Below are positions 11,691 to 22,027 of a DNA stretch of 64,000 nucleotides, piece by piece. The position numbers were made by a program, and so were the translations under genes. The notes under the pieces were generated by a model. It made no database searches. It was not told where the DNA came from and worked only from the letters and a program-made list of their open reading frames with translations. The DNA is taken from NCBI GenBank assembly GCA_025331125.1, contig JAOALB010000021.1:1-64000 (forward strand), read 5' to 3'. Origin of the DNA: Mycogone perniciosa. Lineage: Eukaryota > Ascomycota > Sordariomycetes > Hypocreales > Hypocreaceae. Numbering within the stretch: the stretch's first letter is position 1; the number at the start of each line of letters is the position of its first letter.

Positions 11691-13525
11691 TCAAGCGCTC
11701 TGACAATCCTCAAATAGAGATTTGTACCTGACATCGCCAGCCAGCTTTGGATTGAGAAGCGATAATAATTCGGTTTTCAACCTCAGCCTGGAATAGGGAA
11801 GTTTCTCGCCAATGATCGTTGTTAAGATATAGCTAACGATGGTGTTTGTCTTTAAAGGTGGATCCCGCAGGAGCTTCGCGATGCCCTCGGGGTCGAGATC
11901 ATCATTTCCGTGCCAAATGTAGTATGCACGGAGAGCTGAAGGTGTTGTTCTCATGTACGTTGTCTTGGAGGAGCGATATTGTGCCATCTCATGTTCAGCT
12001 GCGGTTATCCGCGGATCAAGAGCAGAGCTTGATGTCCGCGCCTTGGACTTTGAAGATGCAGTAGAACTTTTGGTTTTGGAGGTTTTGGTTTCCGAGGCTG
12101 ACTTTGACGACTTGGAACGGGTATGTTTTTTGCTGGTTGTTGCATCAGTCGTGTCATCTTCATCGTTTCCCTCCTCCTCGGGCTCTGGTAGAGGGATTGG
12201 CAAGCCTAGCTCTGCGTGGAATGGTCTGGGGGGGCAAGGGTCGAGCGCCTTTCGTTTCTCCTCCAGAACATAGTAGAGCTGGATGCCAGCATAAGCGTCT
12301 GCCGCGGAGTCTGCGAACAAGTTAGCGATCGTCCTCTCCGTCATGATATCGTATTCTCCATACATTCAAGTTGTTTCGAGTTAAGGGCCTTCGCCCAATT
12401 ACTCGAACGAACAGTCTGCCCCTTATATAGAGGGAGTCGTAAATGCTCCTGAACTTGCTGGGCCAGAGCCACGGGCACTTTGTTGATCAACTTGCGGTGC
12501 TTCTCTGGAAAAAATTTGACAACCTTGTACAAATGGCTGAGCTCAAATACGCCTCGAACACCGACATCGAGGTAATTCTTAAGTCGTCTGCAGTCCCCTG
12601 AGATATGCACCCCAACCTTGCTCACATCCGGATCCTCCATCATCTGCCGAAACGTTGGCGCAACAAAATCGTCCCCCTTAGGGAAGAGCGCAACGTGGAA
12701 CAGAGCTATGCGGCTCGGGCTTGCGATTTGGATGAGGGAGACGTTCTGGCGTGGCCCGTCATCGCGGGTGGCAAAGGAGAACCACTCAAGGTCCAAGCCA
12801 AGGACCCTCTCGCCTAGAAAGTACTTTTTACATACGCTCTCCATAGTGCTTTTGCTTGTGCAATAATGAACCTTGACTTTTTCAATTGAGCCATCTTCTC
12901 CGACTTTCTGGTACATGGTGTGTGACCAGTAGGAATCAGCAGATCCGGCAGCAGAGGCTCTCGCAGCGTGGAATAGCTCGCTTGAGATGTTGAAGCTCAA
13001 TGGTGTCCATGGTGGTTCGACTATTTCCTCCTTTTCAGGGAGATTACTCTCGCCTTCGTCTTCGGGTGCAGCGATACCTTCCTCCTCTATGTCTTCAGGT
13101 ACAGCCTTTGAGTCCATCAGATGTAGATTGGAGGATACGGCAGCAAGCCTATCTTCTTGGGAGTCTGACAACAAATTCCCTGAAATCTTTCTCGGGCCAT
13201 GGACTCCTGCATAGTTTGGCAGTAGTTCGGTTTCGCCGTGACTTTCCTGGCTGTTTAAACTTGGAATGTGGAGGAAACGAGACACATCCAGTTGTGGATA
13301 CAGCGGTTTAGGGTCGCTCTTAGGGGAGAAACGAATACCAAGGCGCGGATTCCATAGTTGATTCTTTTGAATATAGCTCATAGCTCTCTTCATCGAATAC
13401 TTTGAGGAACAAGAGACGATAGTCAACCCGGATAGAGTCCTAGCAGGGGGTGTAAAGAGGTGTGACAGAGAAGGCGAGATTACATTGCCAGCAATGTGCG
13501 AGGTTCGTCTTTTGTAGCCCATCAA
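11691..13525 (-). CDS. DnaQ-like 3'-5' exonuclease domain protein, 593 aa
   Basis: Predicted to remove nucleotides from 3' ends of nucleic acids by two-metal catalysis; whether RNA or DNA is unknown. Exons 13525-12364 and 12310-11691, separated by a 53-nt intron (donor GTATGG, GCTAAC branch point, acceptor TTCGCAG). Splicing joins LNSKQLE to YSAADAYAGIQLYYVLEE and completes motif ExoIII (Tyr-x3-Asp). ExoI is LDLEWFSF, with Asp245 and Glu247 as likely metal ligands; the ExoII aspartate lies in HISGDCRRLKNYLDVG. This is the Werner/RRP6-type fold (DNA_pol_A_exo1). The N-terminus (about 200 residues) is not recognised, and a Ser/Lys-rich linker lies after the nuclease domain. The first two codons are both ATG, so the start is uncertain by one residue. 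The 5' end faces LSM5 across 362 bp. Confidence 0.88.
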
Positions 13526-13887
13526 GAATGATCTGTGAGCTGTTACTAGGGATAATACATTGTCACCGATGCGTTATCCATAGGCAACCTTGCAAGATCC
13601 ATGAGTGAGCTTATGGTGATTGGCGGTTGAGGCAGCGCATCACATCCTAGCGCTTAATCGGGGCGCGTGTCGCAGCTTAGTCATCAACGCGAGCTCACGT
13701 GGGGCTATGCATTTTACGCCCAGGCTCTTTAGAGGTAACAGCCCACCACACTACGAATGATCTCAGAGCGTTGAGTGAGCTCGAAACTGAGAGAAAACGC
13801 CATAAGCAGGGATCAGACGTTTCTCTGTATTTGAATCTATTCATTGAGCTTCAGACGGGCCACGTTCAAGACACAGAAACCCTCATC

Positions 13888-14429
13888 ATGGCGTCACAAT
13901 TGCTGCCCCTCGGTGAGTCTCCTCTGCCCCTCCATCACAATATCAATATCTGAACCTCCGCTTACCTGCTATAAGAACTTATTGACAAGTGTGTCGGTTC
14001 GAGAATATGGGTGGTAATGAAGGGAGAGAAAGGTTTGAATCCCTTGTGTTCGGGTTCGCCTCACTTCGTTGACACCTCAAGCAGAATTCAGTGGCACTTT
14101 GTTGGGCTTTGACGACTACGTCAGTAAGTAAATTTACTGCCCCCAAGTTTATATCAACCTAGCACAGTCTGACATTCTATTTAGACATGGTTTTGGAAGA
14201 TGTGACGGAATTGTATGTCCAAGTACTTGTCCATCCGAAAAAAGCGCGAAACTGACCTACCAGTGACTTCTCTGGAAACCACACAAAACTCCCCAAGATC
14301 TTACTAAACGGCAACAACATCTGCATGGTATGCCAGTTTATCGCTGTTTTTTCTACAGGTTGAGGTGTACTAAATTGACCTCTGCAGTTAATTCCAGGAG
14401 GAGAAGGACCAGGAGGTGTTGTGGCTTGA
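13888..14429 (+). CDS. lsm5: U6 snRNA-associated Sm-like protein LSm5, 84 aa
   Basis: Subunit of the Lsm2-8 ring that binds the U6 snRNA 3' end, and of the cytoplasmic Lsm1-7 mRNA-decay ring. Six exons: 13888-13912, 13976-14032, 14085-14123, 14185-14212, 14264-14327 and 14388-14429, total 85 codons. Every intron is GT-AG, 51-63 nt, and the frame is kept. The product begins MASQLLPLELIDKCVG. Sm1 includes SRIWVVMKGEKEFSGTLLGF followed by DDYVNMVLEDV; Sm2 includes KILLNGNNICMLIPGGEG. The Gly-Asn pair of Sm2 (NGNN), which contacts RNA, is present, as is the Asp-Asp-x-Val-Asn motif. The gene cannot be seen in unspliced frames, as the longest exon is only 64 nt. Other Lsm paralogues are less likely because FDDYVNMVLEDV and the GEGPGG end are typical of Lsm5. 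Confidence 0.95.
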
Positions 14430-14744
14430 GCACAGAAAGTCCTGTTAACATGATGGAACATACACTTCGCGGACGAATCCCACACAAGGGTGGGGTTTAC
14501 AGGCCTGTTGATGATTGAATTCAATGCACAACGTGGCTAGAAAGGCTGCTTCGCCTGCATTTTTTTGGGATTATCCCCCTAGATTAATGGGGGACTGTCT
14601 AACTCGAAACCAACATATGCCGTCCTTGCAATACGACTGTTCCTGTCAACCTTGACGTGCTTCCCTGTTATGTGATAAAGCAAATTAAATACCAGAGTCC
14701 CTGGCCCCCCTAACGCCTGCTAATGAGACGAGTTCACAAACGCA

Positions 14745-15860
14745 CTAATGACCATTCGATTGGTTGCCCTGTTCTCCAGTGTTGGTGATGCGTCGCAGTT
14801 CCCATTCGCGAGTAAACTCCTGGTAGAGCATCTCCAGCTGGTTGATGAGCTTCTCGCAGACTGACGTGAAGACGTCCCGTGGAGAGATGGTTCCATCGGT
14901 TTGGACACGAATAAAGAGCTCGGGGACGTTGGGATGGGCGACTGACAAACCAGTTAGCTTCTGTGTAATATCACCGACCACTGGTCAGACTCACTCTTGT
15001 ATCCGGCCATGTGGACATTGGGGTGAAGCTTCAGGTGCTCAGAGAGCAGGTTGCCGAGAGTGTGATCCTCTTTCTTCAGGACGAAGTCGGAGGTGTTCGA
15101 CATGCCTATGGTGTGATGTTAGCCATGCCCGAGTTCTGGCTATCGATAGACTGCTTACCAGAGTACACCTTCTCCTCAATCTTCTTCTCGCCATCGGCGA
15201 GCAAGAACAGCTCGAAACTGGAGCCAGGAGTTAGCACATTGTCGGGCCATAGAAACGCTACATCACAGCGAGTGAGTAGGGGAAACGCAACGCAGTGTCT
15301 GGAAGGTTATAGTGTCGTGAGTTGCAGCCTGCCATTGCACAAGTAATCAATGATGATTACGGGGGAAGGGAGGGGAGCAGGGTGGTTATGATGCTCAACG
15401 ATGAGGGCGGGGGTCTTGGGGGCTCTTGATGGGGGATGAAGATGTGATGCGAGGAGAAAAGACAGGATACTGAGAGCCGGGTATGGAGGCTATTCTCCCT
15501 ATCATATGGGAAAGGGTGGTGGAAGTTTGGTTGGGTTTGTCAATGGAAGAATGTCCATATTAATGACAGATAGCCAGTCGCGGATGTTATTATTGTTTGG
15601 CATACACTTGCAGTGACAATAGCACCGTGGTGGTTGATACTGTTTTTCCCATTTCATTGTTACAATTGTAACTCGTGGGTTGAGAGACATCTTCTGTGAA
15701 TTATTGTCACAGTAAGATAATCAATCACATCAGGCTCAATGAAGCTCTCCGTCGCGGTATGAGAGAGAAAGAGAGAGATGCATTTAACCAAGATCCAACA
15801 ATACAAAACTAGGTGATAGAATAGCAAGATTTCAAATACTCACCGGTCAGGTGCGTTCAT
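14745..15860 (-). CDS. rpb11: RNA polymerase II subunit RPB11, 127 aa
   Basis: Alpha-like subunit that pairs with RPB3 to start assembly of RNA polymerase II. Four exons on the minus strand: 15860-15844, 15217-15159, 15105-14995 and 14941-14745, 128 codons. The 17-nt first exon encodes MNAPDR, as in yeast Rpb11, and splices over a 626-nt intron to FELFLLADGEKKIEEKVYS. Exon 3 holds the signature LKKEDHTLGNLLSEHL. Exon 4 encodes AHPNVPELFIRVQTDG, ISPRDVFTSVCEKL and a C-terminal helix (LYQEFTREWELRRI). All junctions are GT-AG and in phase. The unusually long first intron is the only oddity. The 5' end faces the PrmC-like gene across 431 bp. Confidence 0.95.
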
Positions 15861-16291
15861 GTTGACACACTGTCAAAGAAGCTAAACCGACTGAGGATTC
15901 AAGAGCCAAATATAGGTGAAGTGATAAAGAACCCAAAGACGCGCCTGTCGACCTTTGTAGCCGCTCGGTAAACAGCCTGACGGATTCGCCTATGACGAAG
16001 TGATCGAAACGATTAAACGTGTGAAGCAAGGCGTTTCGATAATCCAAAAAGTTTTCTGGCCGGGCTCGGATTCAGCAGAATTGTCGTTTCATGATGTTCA
16101 AGAGACAGTGAATCTACTACACTTTGGCTAGTCACTAGTCGCGACTTTGACAAGCACAATCGGCTAAGTATCGGATAAACTGTAACCACCAAGCTCCTCC
16201 ATCGTGGTCATGGATCAATCCCTTTTTTCCTATGAATCTGACGCTGCATTAATCTTGTTCCTCTAAATTATGTGAAGATCTCGCGAGGTCC

Positions 16292-17347
16292 ATGCCACGA
16301 ATCCCGCCATGGCTGCTTCGGCGAGCCAGACAGCACTCGGTCAACACCGCTACACTGCTCCCTGCTTGTAGGGATCTTCAATCTGCCATCAACGAGCTAC
16401 GATGGATCCAGGACCATGTTAATGGCACGGTGCGCATGCACAAGCAGGTTGAGCTTGCCCGGCTTTGCAGGCAACGAGGGCGAGGAATTCCTTTACAGTA
16501 CGTTCTGGGGTCGCAACCCTTTGGATCACTTGATATCAAATGCAAGCCTGGCGTCCTCATTCCCAGGCCGGAAACTGAGGCATACGCATATCACCTCGTA
16601 GAGCTAATCAAAGCTGGGTATCTGCTGGGTACAAAGCCCGGTGACCTCAGCCAAAGTCTGAACATTGTCGATTTCTGCACTGGCACTGGCTGTATACCTC
16701 TGCTTTTGTTTTCCTCCCTTCAACGATATATCAGTCATCTAAATGTGCTGGGCGTTGATGTTTCCCCTCGGGCTGTTGGGCTTGCAAAAGAAAACATTGA
16801 CCATAACATCAAGCCCGGGCATCTTCATCCACCTCTGTATGGGCAAAGCCTCGAAATCTTGAAAGGTGACATCTTCCGAGACGACAACATCGCAAAACTC
16901 GCGAATCGGCATTGGGATGTTATCACCTCCAACCCTCCTTACATCTCTCGGCGTGTGTGGGACTACGGATGTGGGCAGCTCGGACACTCTGTTCGCAAGT
17001 ATGAGCCGTCCTTAGCCCTGGTTCCTGGCGACGAGCTTCCTGTTCCCAGTGGATGGAAGCATGAGGATGTCTTCTATGCGAGACTCTTAGAGATTGCCCT
17101 TCGGCTGAGGCCAAAGGTTGTTCTTCTTGAGATTGGTGACAGGGATCAGGCTTTGCGTGTCTTATCACACTTAATGCAGCACAGTCTATCTGTTAACTCG
17201 CATGTTGAGGTCTGGCGTGACTGGCCGGACCTGACACCCAACGACGGTGAAGAGGAGTCGGTGAACATCACGAGGCAGGATGGTCAGACCTGGGAAGTAC
17301 CGGTGAAGGGTAGTGGTCAGATCCGATCTATACTCATAAAAGTATGA
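16292..17347 (+). CDS. mtq1: PrmC/HemK-type N5-glutamine methyltransferase, probably mitochondrial (MTQ1-like), 351 aa
   Basis: Class I SAM-dependent methyltransferase predicted to methylate the glutamine of the GGQ motif in the mitochondrial release factor. Single exon. The N-terminus (MPRIPPWLLRRARQHSV) is basic and could target mitochondria. The substrate-recognition domain includes PLQYVLGSQPFGSLDIKC, then PGVLIPRPETEAYAYHLVE, the classic PrmC hallmark. SAM motif I is DFCTGTGCIPL (about residues 127-137), followed by LGVDVSPRAVGLAKEN. The catalytic NPPY motif (NPPYIS) is at residues 214-217. Length fits eukaryotic HemK1/Mtq1. Mtq2, the cytosolic counterpart, is shorter and lacks this N-terminal domain, so Mtq1 is favoured. 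An in-frame stop precedes the start closely. Confidence 0.92.
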   Translation: MPRIPPWLLRRARQHSVNTATLLPACRDLQSAINELRWIQDHVNGTVRMHKQVELARLCRQRGRGIPLQYVLGSQPFGSLDIKCKPGVLIPRPETEAYAYHLVELIKAGYLLGTKPGDLSQSLNIVDFCTGTGCIPLLLFSSLQRYISHLNVLGVDVSPRAVGLAKENIDHNIKPGHLHPPLYGQSLEILKGDIFRDDNIAKLANRHWDVITSNPPYISRRVWDYGCGQLGHSVRKYEPSLALVPGDELPVPSGWKHEDVFYARLLEIALRLRPKVVLLEIGDRDQALRVLSHLMQHSLSVNSHVEVWRDWPDLTPNDGEEESVNITRQDGQTWEVPVKGSGQIRSILIKV

Positions 17348-17636
17348 AAGGAACTCCAGAATCATATCCTATGCAATATGTGGAATGATCTTGCGGTTAT
17401 GGTTGGGGAACGAGAAGTGAACTGGCATGGCTCAATTGGGCCCCGAATAACGCTACATGAGTGGCACATATGGGTATAAAAATGTACGAACCAACAAGAA
17501 TTTACCGACAGGAACACGATGAATATAGAAAATAAAATAGAGATGTGAGAAACCCAATTGAAGAGCCAGCAAGAAGATATCGACGAATGCTCGACGTACA
17601 GATAGGTACCCTATAACCTCCGACAGAGCCGTGATA

Positions 17637-17644
17637 TCACGTGA
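17637..17644. promoter_or_regulatory. E-box palindrome (TCACGTGA)
   Basis: Perfect 8-bp palindrome with a CACGTG core, about 255 bp upstream of the m-AAA protease start. It overlaps a second palindrome (GTGATATCAC, 17631-17640). CACGTG is bound by bHLH factors such as Cbf1 in fungi. Function here is inferred only from the motif and its position. Confidence 0.3.
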
Positions 17645-17898
17645 CACCGTATGATTCTCGGACCCAAGAGGCGGGCCTATCTCCGGCAAGCTTCGCATCC
17701 GTCATTCAGAAATATCCACGGTGGCGTTGGAACCTTCCAGTATCAATCTGTTCCGGCGCATGTGTCTCTCTCAGCATAATTACCTCTGAGCCGACAAGCG
17801 CAATTTGCGCAGCTCACGAGATATCAGGGCCTCGAATTGCTTCTTCATAAAGAACCAGTTCCGGTGGAACCGCACACGAGAAACCGCCGACTTCCACC

Positions 17899-20690
17899 AT
17901 GTCAAGATATCTTCGTCAATCGAGCCAGCTAGCGCGGCTAGTGAGGTTCTCACCCAGCGTGGGCTTGCAAAGGACACAAAGGATTGCTGCCGTATCCACA
18001 TCAGCGACTCAGAGAATATTTGCGACTCCATACGGCCTTCGACCGAGATACTATTCTTCAAAACCCCCGCACCCGGAGGAAGACTCGCGGTCGAACCAGA
18101 ATAATGGCGTCGAGAAGCCGAACAAAGACAATGAAGCTAAAGAGAAGCCAGAGACGGAAGGGAACTCCGAAACTCCGAAGGCGCCGCTCCCCTCTCTTCC
18201 CGATGGCTGGATTCGCCTGACCAAAGACGAGATACAACAGCTGGAAGCCTTCCAAAGCATGTTACCGGAAGGACAGAGACAACCGCTGAAGGAGATCTTG
18301 GTGGGGCTCCAAGAAACTGGTGCGCCTGCGGAAGTGCGGGAGCTCTTACAGAAGATGCGCCAGGGGCCAGGCAGCCTGTCAATATTTGACAAAGGACGAC
18401 TGATGCGATGCGTTTTCATCATGGCAGAGAGACTGGCGGAGTGGGAGATGGGTCGGCAAAAGGAAGGGAAGCCTGGCATATTCGATCAGAACAATCCCCA
18501 GATGAATGGAAGCAAGGACGGAGAGAAAGGTGAAGAGGGTAGTGAAGCTCGACACAAGACTTCCGACGAGTCGCGATCAAGCCAACAAGGGTCAGATCCG
18601 CAAGGATCAAAGCCCCCGAAACCCGAAAGGAACTCTTGGATGGATGCGCTACAGACCGGTCTTGTTCTTGGTGTTACCCTATGGGCGATCGAATCGTTCA
18701 GCAAGCCGTTCTCAGAGAAGGAAATCACTTGGCAGGAGATGAGGAAAGCATTCCTAGATAAGGGTCTTGTTCAAAAGCTTGTCGTTATCAACGGGTCACA
18801 GGTCAGGGTGGAACTGCACCCTGATGCCGCCCAAGGTATGTCCGAATCAGGGTCGAATGGCCGGAGAACATACGTATTTTCAATTGGATCTGTCGAATCC
18901 TTTGAGCACAAGCTTGAAGAGGCACAGGATCAACTTGGAATCCCATCGTCAGAGAGAATACCTGTTAGCTTCGAGGCTGGCGGCGGCACCTTTGGCAATT
19001 TGCTCCTGGCATTTGGGCCCACGCTTCTGTTCATCGGGTTGATTCTGTGGACGCAGAGATCTATGGGCGGACGAGCTGGAGGTGGTGGCATGTTCAACTT
19101 CGGTAAGAGCAAAGCCAAGAAGTTCAATGCCGAGAGTGCGGTCAAGGTCAAGTTTAGTGATGTCGCTGGCTTAGAGGAAGCCAAGACGGAGATCATGGAG
19201 TTTGTGAGCTTCCTGAAACAGCCCGAAAAGTTCGAGAAGCTCGGTGCCAAGATCCCCCGAGGTGCTATCCTCGCTGGCCCACCAGGAACCGGTAAGACTC
19301 TACTTGCCAAAGCCACAGCCGGAGAGTCTGGTGTTCCTTTCTACAGCGTGAGCGGTTCCGAATTCGTTGAGATGTTCGTCGGTGTTGGTCCTTCCAGAGT
19401 GCGAGACCTGTTCGCTGAGGGACGGAAGAACGCGCCTTGCATCATCTTCATTGACGAAATTGACGCCATTGGCCGGGCTAGGATGGAGAGTGGCCGAGGA
19501 TTCGGCGGCAACGATGAGCGCGAGGCTACGCTCAATCAGATCCTCACGGAGATGGACGGATTCAACACAAGGGAGCAGGTCGTTGTCCTGGCTGGCACCA
19601 ATCGTGCCGATATCCTGGACAAGGCATTGATGCGACCTGGCCGCTTCGACAGACACATTTACATCGACCGGCCTACCATGAAGGGCCGAAAAGAAATCTT
19701 CCAGGTTTACCTCAAGAAGATTGTCACCAAGGAGGATCACGAGCATCTTATCGGCCGTCTTGCTACACTAACCCCTGGCTTCTCTGGTGCTGACATCTCC
19801 AACGTGGTGAATGAGGCCGCTCTGATCGGTGCGTAAATCTTAAAATGTTTGTATGAAGCACTATAGTACTGACAAGGTGTGCAGCTGCGAGAGAAAATGC
19901 CGACGATGTCAAGATGGAGCATTTCGAGCGCGCGATCGAGCGTGTCATTGGCGGCTTAGAACGCAAGTCGCTGGTGCTCAGACCAGAGGAGAAGAAGACC
20001 GTTGCGTACCATGAAGCCGGACACGCCATCTGTGGTTGGTTCCTCAGACACGCAGATCCTCTGCTGAAGGTTTCTATCATTCCCCGAGGCCAGGGAGCCC
20101 TGGGCTACGCACAGTACCTACCACAGGACGCCTACCTGATGAACACCAACCAGCTCATGGACCGAATGGCAATGACTATGGGAGGTCGTGTGTCAGAGGA
20201 GTTGCATTTCCCTACAGTGACAACCGGCGCAAGCGACGATTTCAAAAAGGTTTCACAAATGGCACGCAGCATGGTGACCCAGTGGGGCATGTCGGAGAAG
20301 GTGGGACCTATGCATTTCGACAACGATCCGAACCGGGTGCAGAAGCCTTTTGCAGAGTCTACAGCCCAACAAATTGACCAGGAAGTGCATCGGATAGTTG
20401 AGGAAGCCTACACTCGATGCCGGGACCTCCTAGTTGAGAAGAAGAAGGAGGTCGGCATTGTGGCAGAGGAGCTACTCAAGAAGGAAGTGCTGTCACGAGA
20501 TGACATGGTACGACTCCTGGGCAAGCGGCCGTTTGATGACAATGAGGAGTTTGAGAAGTTCTTTGGAGGAGGCAAGGAAAAGAGCTCCCCACCGCCCTTC
20601 CCATCAGAGACCGACACGCCAAAGGAGCCACCTGCACCCGCACCGGCATTTCAGGGGATGTCAGAGGACCGGTTGAACAAACTGAGGTGA
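17899..20690 (+). CDS. afg3: Mitochondrial m-AAA protease subunit, AFG3-like, 911 aa
   Basis: ATP-dependent zinc metalloprotease of the inner mitochondrial membrane that degrades misfolded membrane proteins and processes matrix proteins. Exons 17899-19828 and 19885-20690; the 56-nt intron splits ALIA|AREN. The N-terminus is Arg/Ser-rich with RYYSS, a typical mitochondrial presequence. Two membrane segments flank the intermembrane FtsH_ext domain (LVLGVTLWAIESF and LLLAFGPTLLFIGLILW). A Gly-rich linker (MGGRAGGGGMF) leads into the AAA domain: Walker A GPPGTGKT at residues 460-467, Walker B IIFIDEIDAIG, and the arginine-finger region RPGRFDR. The zinc site HEAGH is at residues 686-690. The protease region (KVSIIPRGQGALGYAQYLP) resembles Afg3 more than Yta12, but I cannot fully exclude Yta12/Rca1. 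The C-terminus is acidic and Pro-rich. Confidence 0.95.
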
Positions 20691-22027
20691 TACCTATGAG
20701 GTTGTCTAATATAAGAGTCGTTCCACGGCAGGTGCGAAAAAGAGAAGCACCAAGCAAATGAGCAGGCCAAGTGGAATCCTAGGAAGTGGGGGAAATAGGC
20801 TATGCCGGGAACCTGGAGATGCGCCTGGATTGGCCGCCGTGGTCTTGTCAGACCTGCCGGGGCCTTTTGGGATGCTTCCAGTGTTGATGATGGCAATCTA
20901 TGTGTTTTTACTGAGTCTCAACTCTACTAACATGGGGATGCTCTATCCCCTCTTGTATTTTTTCACAATCGTCACGTCGGGAGCATCATAGGGGAGGGCG
21001 GTTATCTCAACTGTACATGTACTCTAAAGCTAGAACTGTAGACTTGCCCCTACGGCTAGGAATCTAGGAAAGGTGTTGATGATAATGACGTTACACCACG
21101 CATTCATGCTATAGAGAATAAGAGGAGACTGAAGAGAAGAAGCAAGGGTGATAAGGTGACAAGACAATACGATGATGTGCATAAGCAAAGGCGTTTGGGA
21201 GTTCCCTTGTCCGGCATTTCGGAAGTCCGTGATTGGCCAGAAAAGTTCCTGGTCGGAACGAATCCGGAAGTACTATTTCGGGGACATGAATCGATTTTGG
21301 GTACGGAATACGGAGTACTGTATTTCGATATTCCCAGCTCATGGCGGATTCAAGATTACTGATCTCGACGGCCTCTTCAGATTGAAGCATTTTCTTGGCG
21401 CGGAAGTTAAATGGTGGAGAAAGTTCCTTATGGAGAATAGAGAACGTACGTTGGCAACCGTGGCTAGAAGATATCTTGGAACAATAATGATATATGCAGG
21501 GAACTTTAATATACCACTACTACTCCGTACTACTACTCGTACTACTCCATACTCGTAAGCTGATGGTGCCCAAAAAAATTTCCCACCTGAGATTTCCCAC
21601 CGCAAATGGAGGGGCGACTAAGAAGGTGGTGGAATTGTTTTTGTTCCCGATATAGGCAAGCAGGAACATTAAGTGCAGGTATCTTAGAGAGGATCATCAA
21701 CAAAAAAAAGCCCCGAAGTTTTTATTAACATCTACTCCGTGCTTTGATCTTTTTTGACGGATTCTATCTTATTCAATCCTCTGTTTGTCCACGAGATATG
21801 TCTGTTGCATCTCAAACCCTGTCTAATTGAGCGCATCTCGGCTCACAGACATGACTCCCCTGTCCAACCTCACAGCTCTATACCATTTGTTTCTGCTCGC
21901 GCTTGTCTTCTAAACCGCACGCCTGAAACATACGATACCTACTCCTGAGTCTCATTAATTCATATCAATTTCGCCGTATAGGGATTCGGAATAGCGACGA
22001 GGACGGCAATCTCAGCAAACACACACT
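20691..22027. other. Intergenic region between AFG3 and BOR1
   Basis: No gene recognised in 1.3 kb. It carries TACGGAATACGGAGTAC at about 21302-21318 and several TACTCGTA-type elements near 21530-21556. The last few hundred bases are probably the transporter promoter and 5' UTR. Confidence 0.6.

Noticed and set aside
19300..19746. Minus-strand frame within the m-AAA protease
   Set aside because: Mirror of the strongly conserved AAA domain on the other strand.
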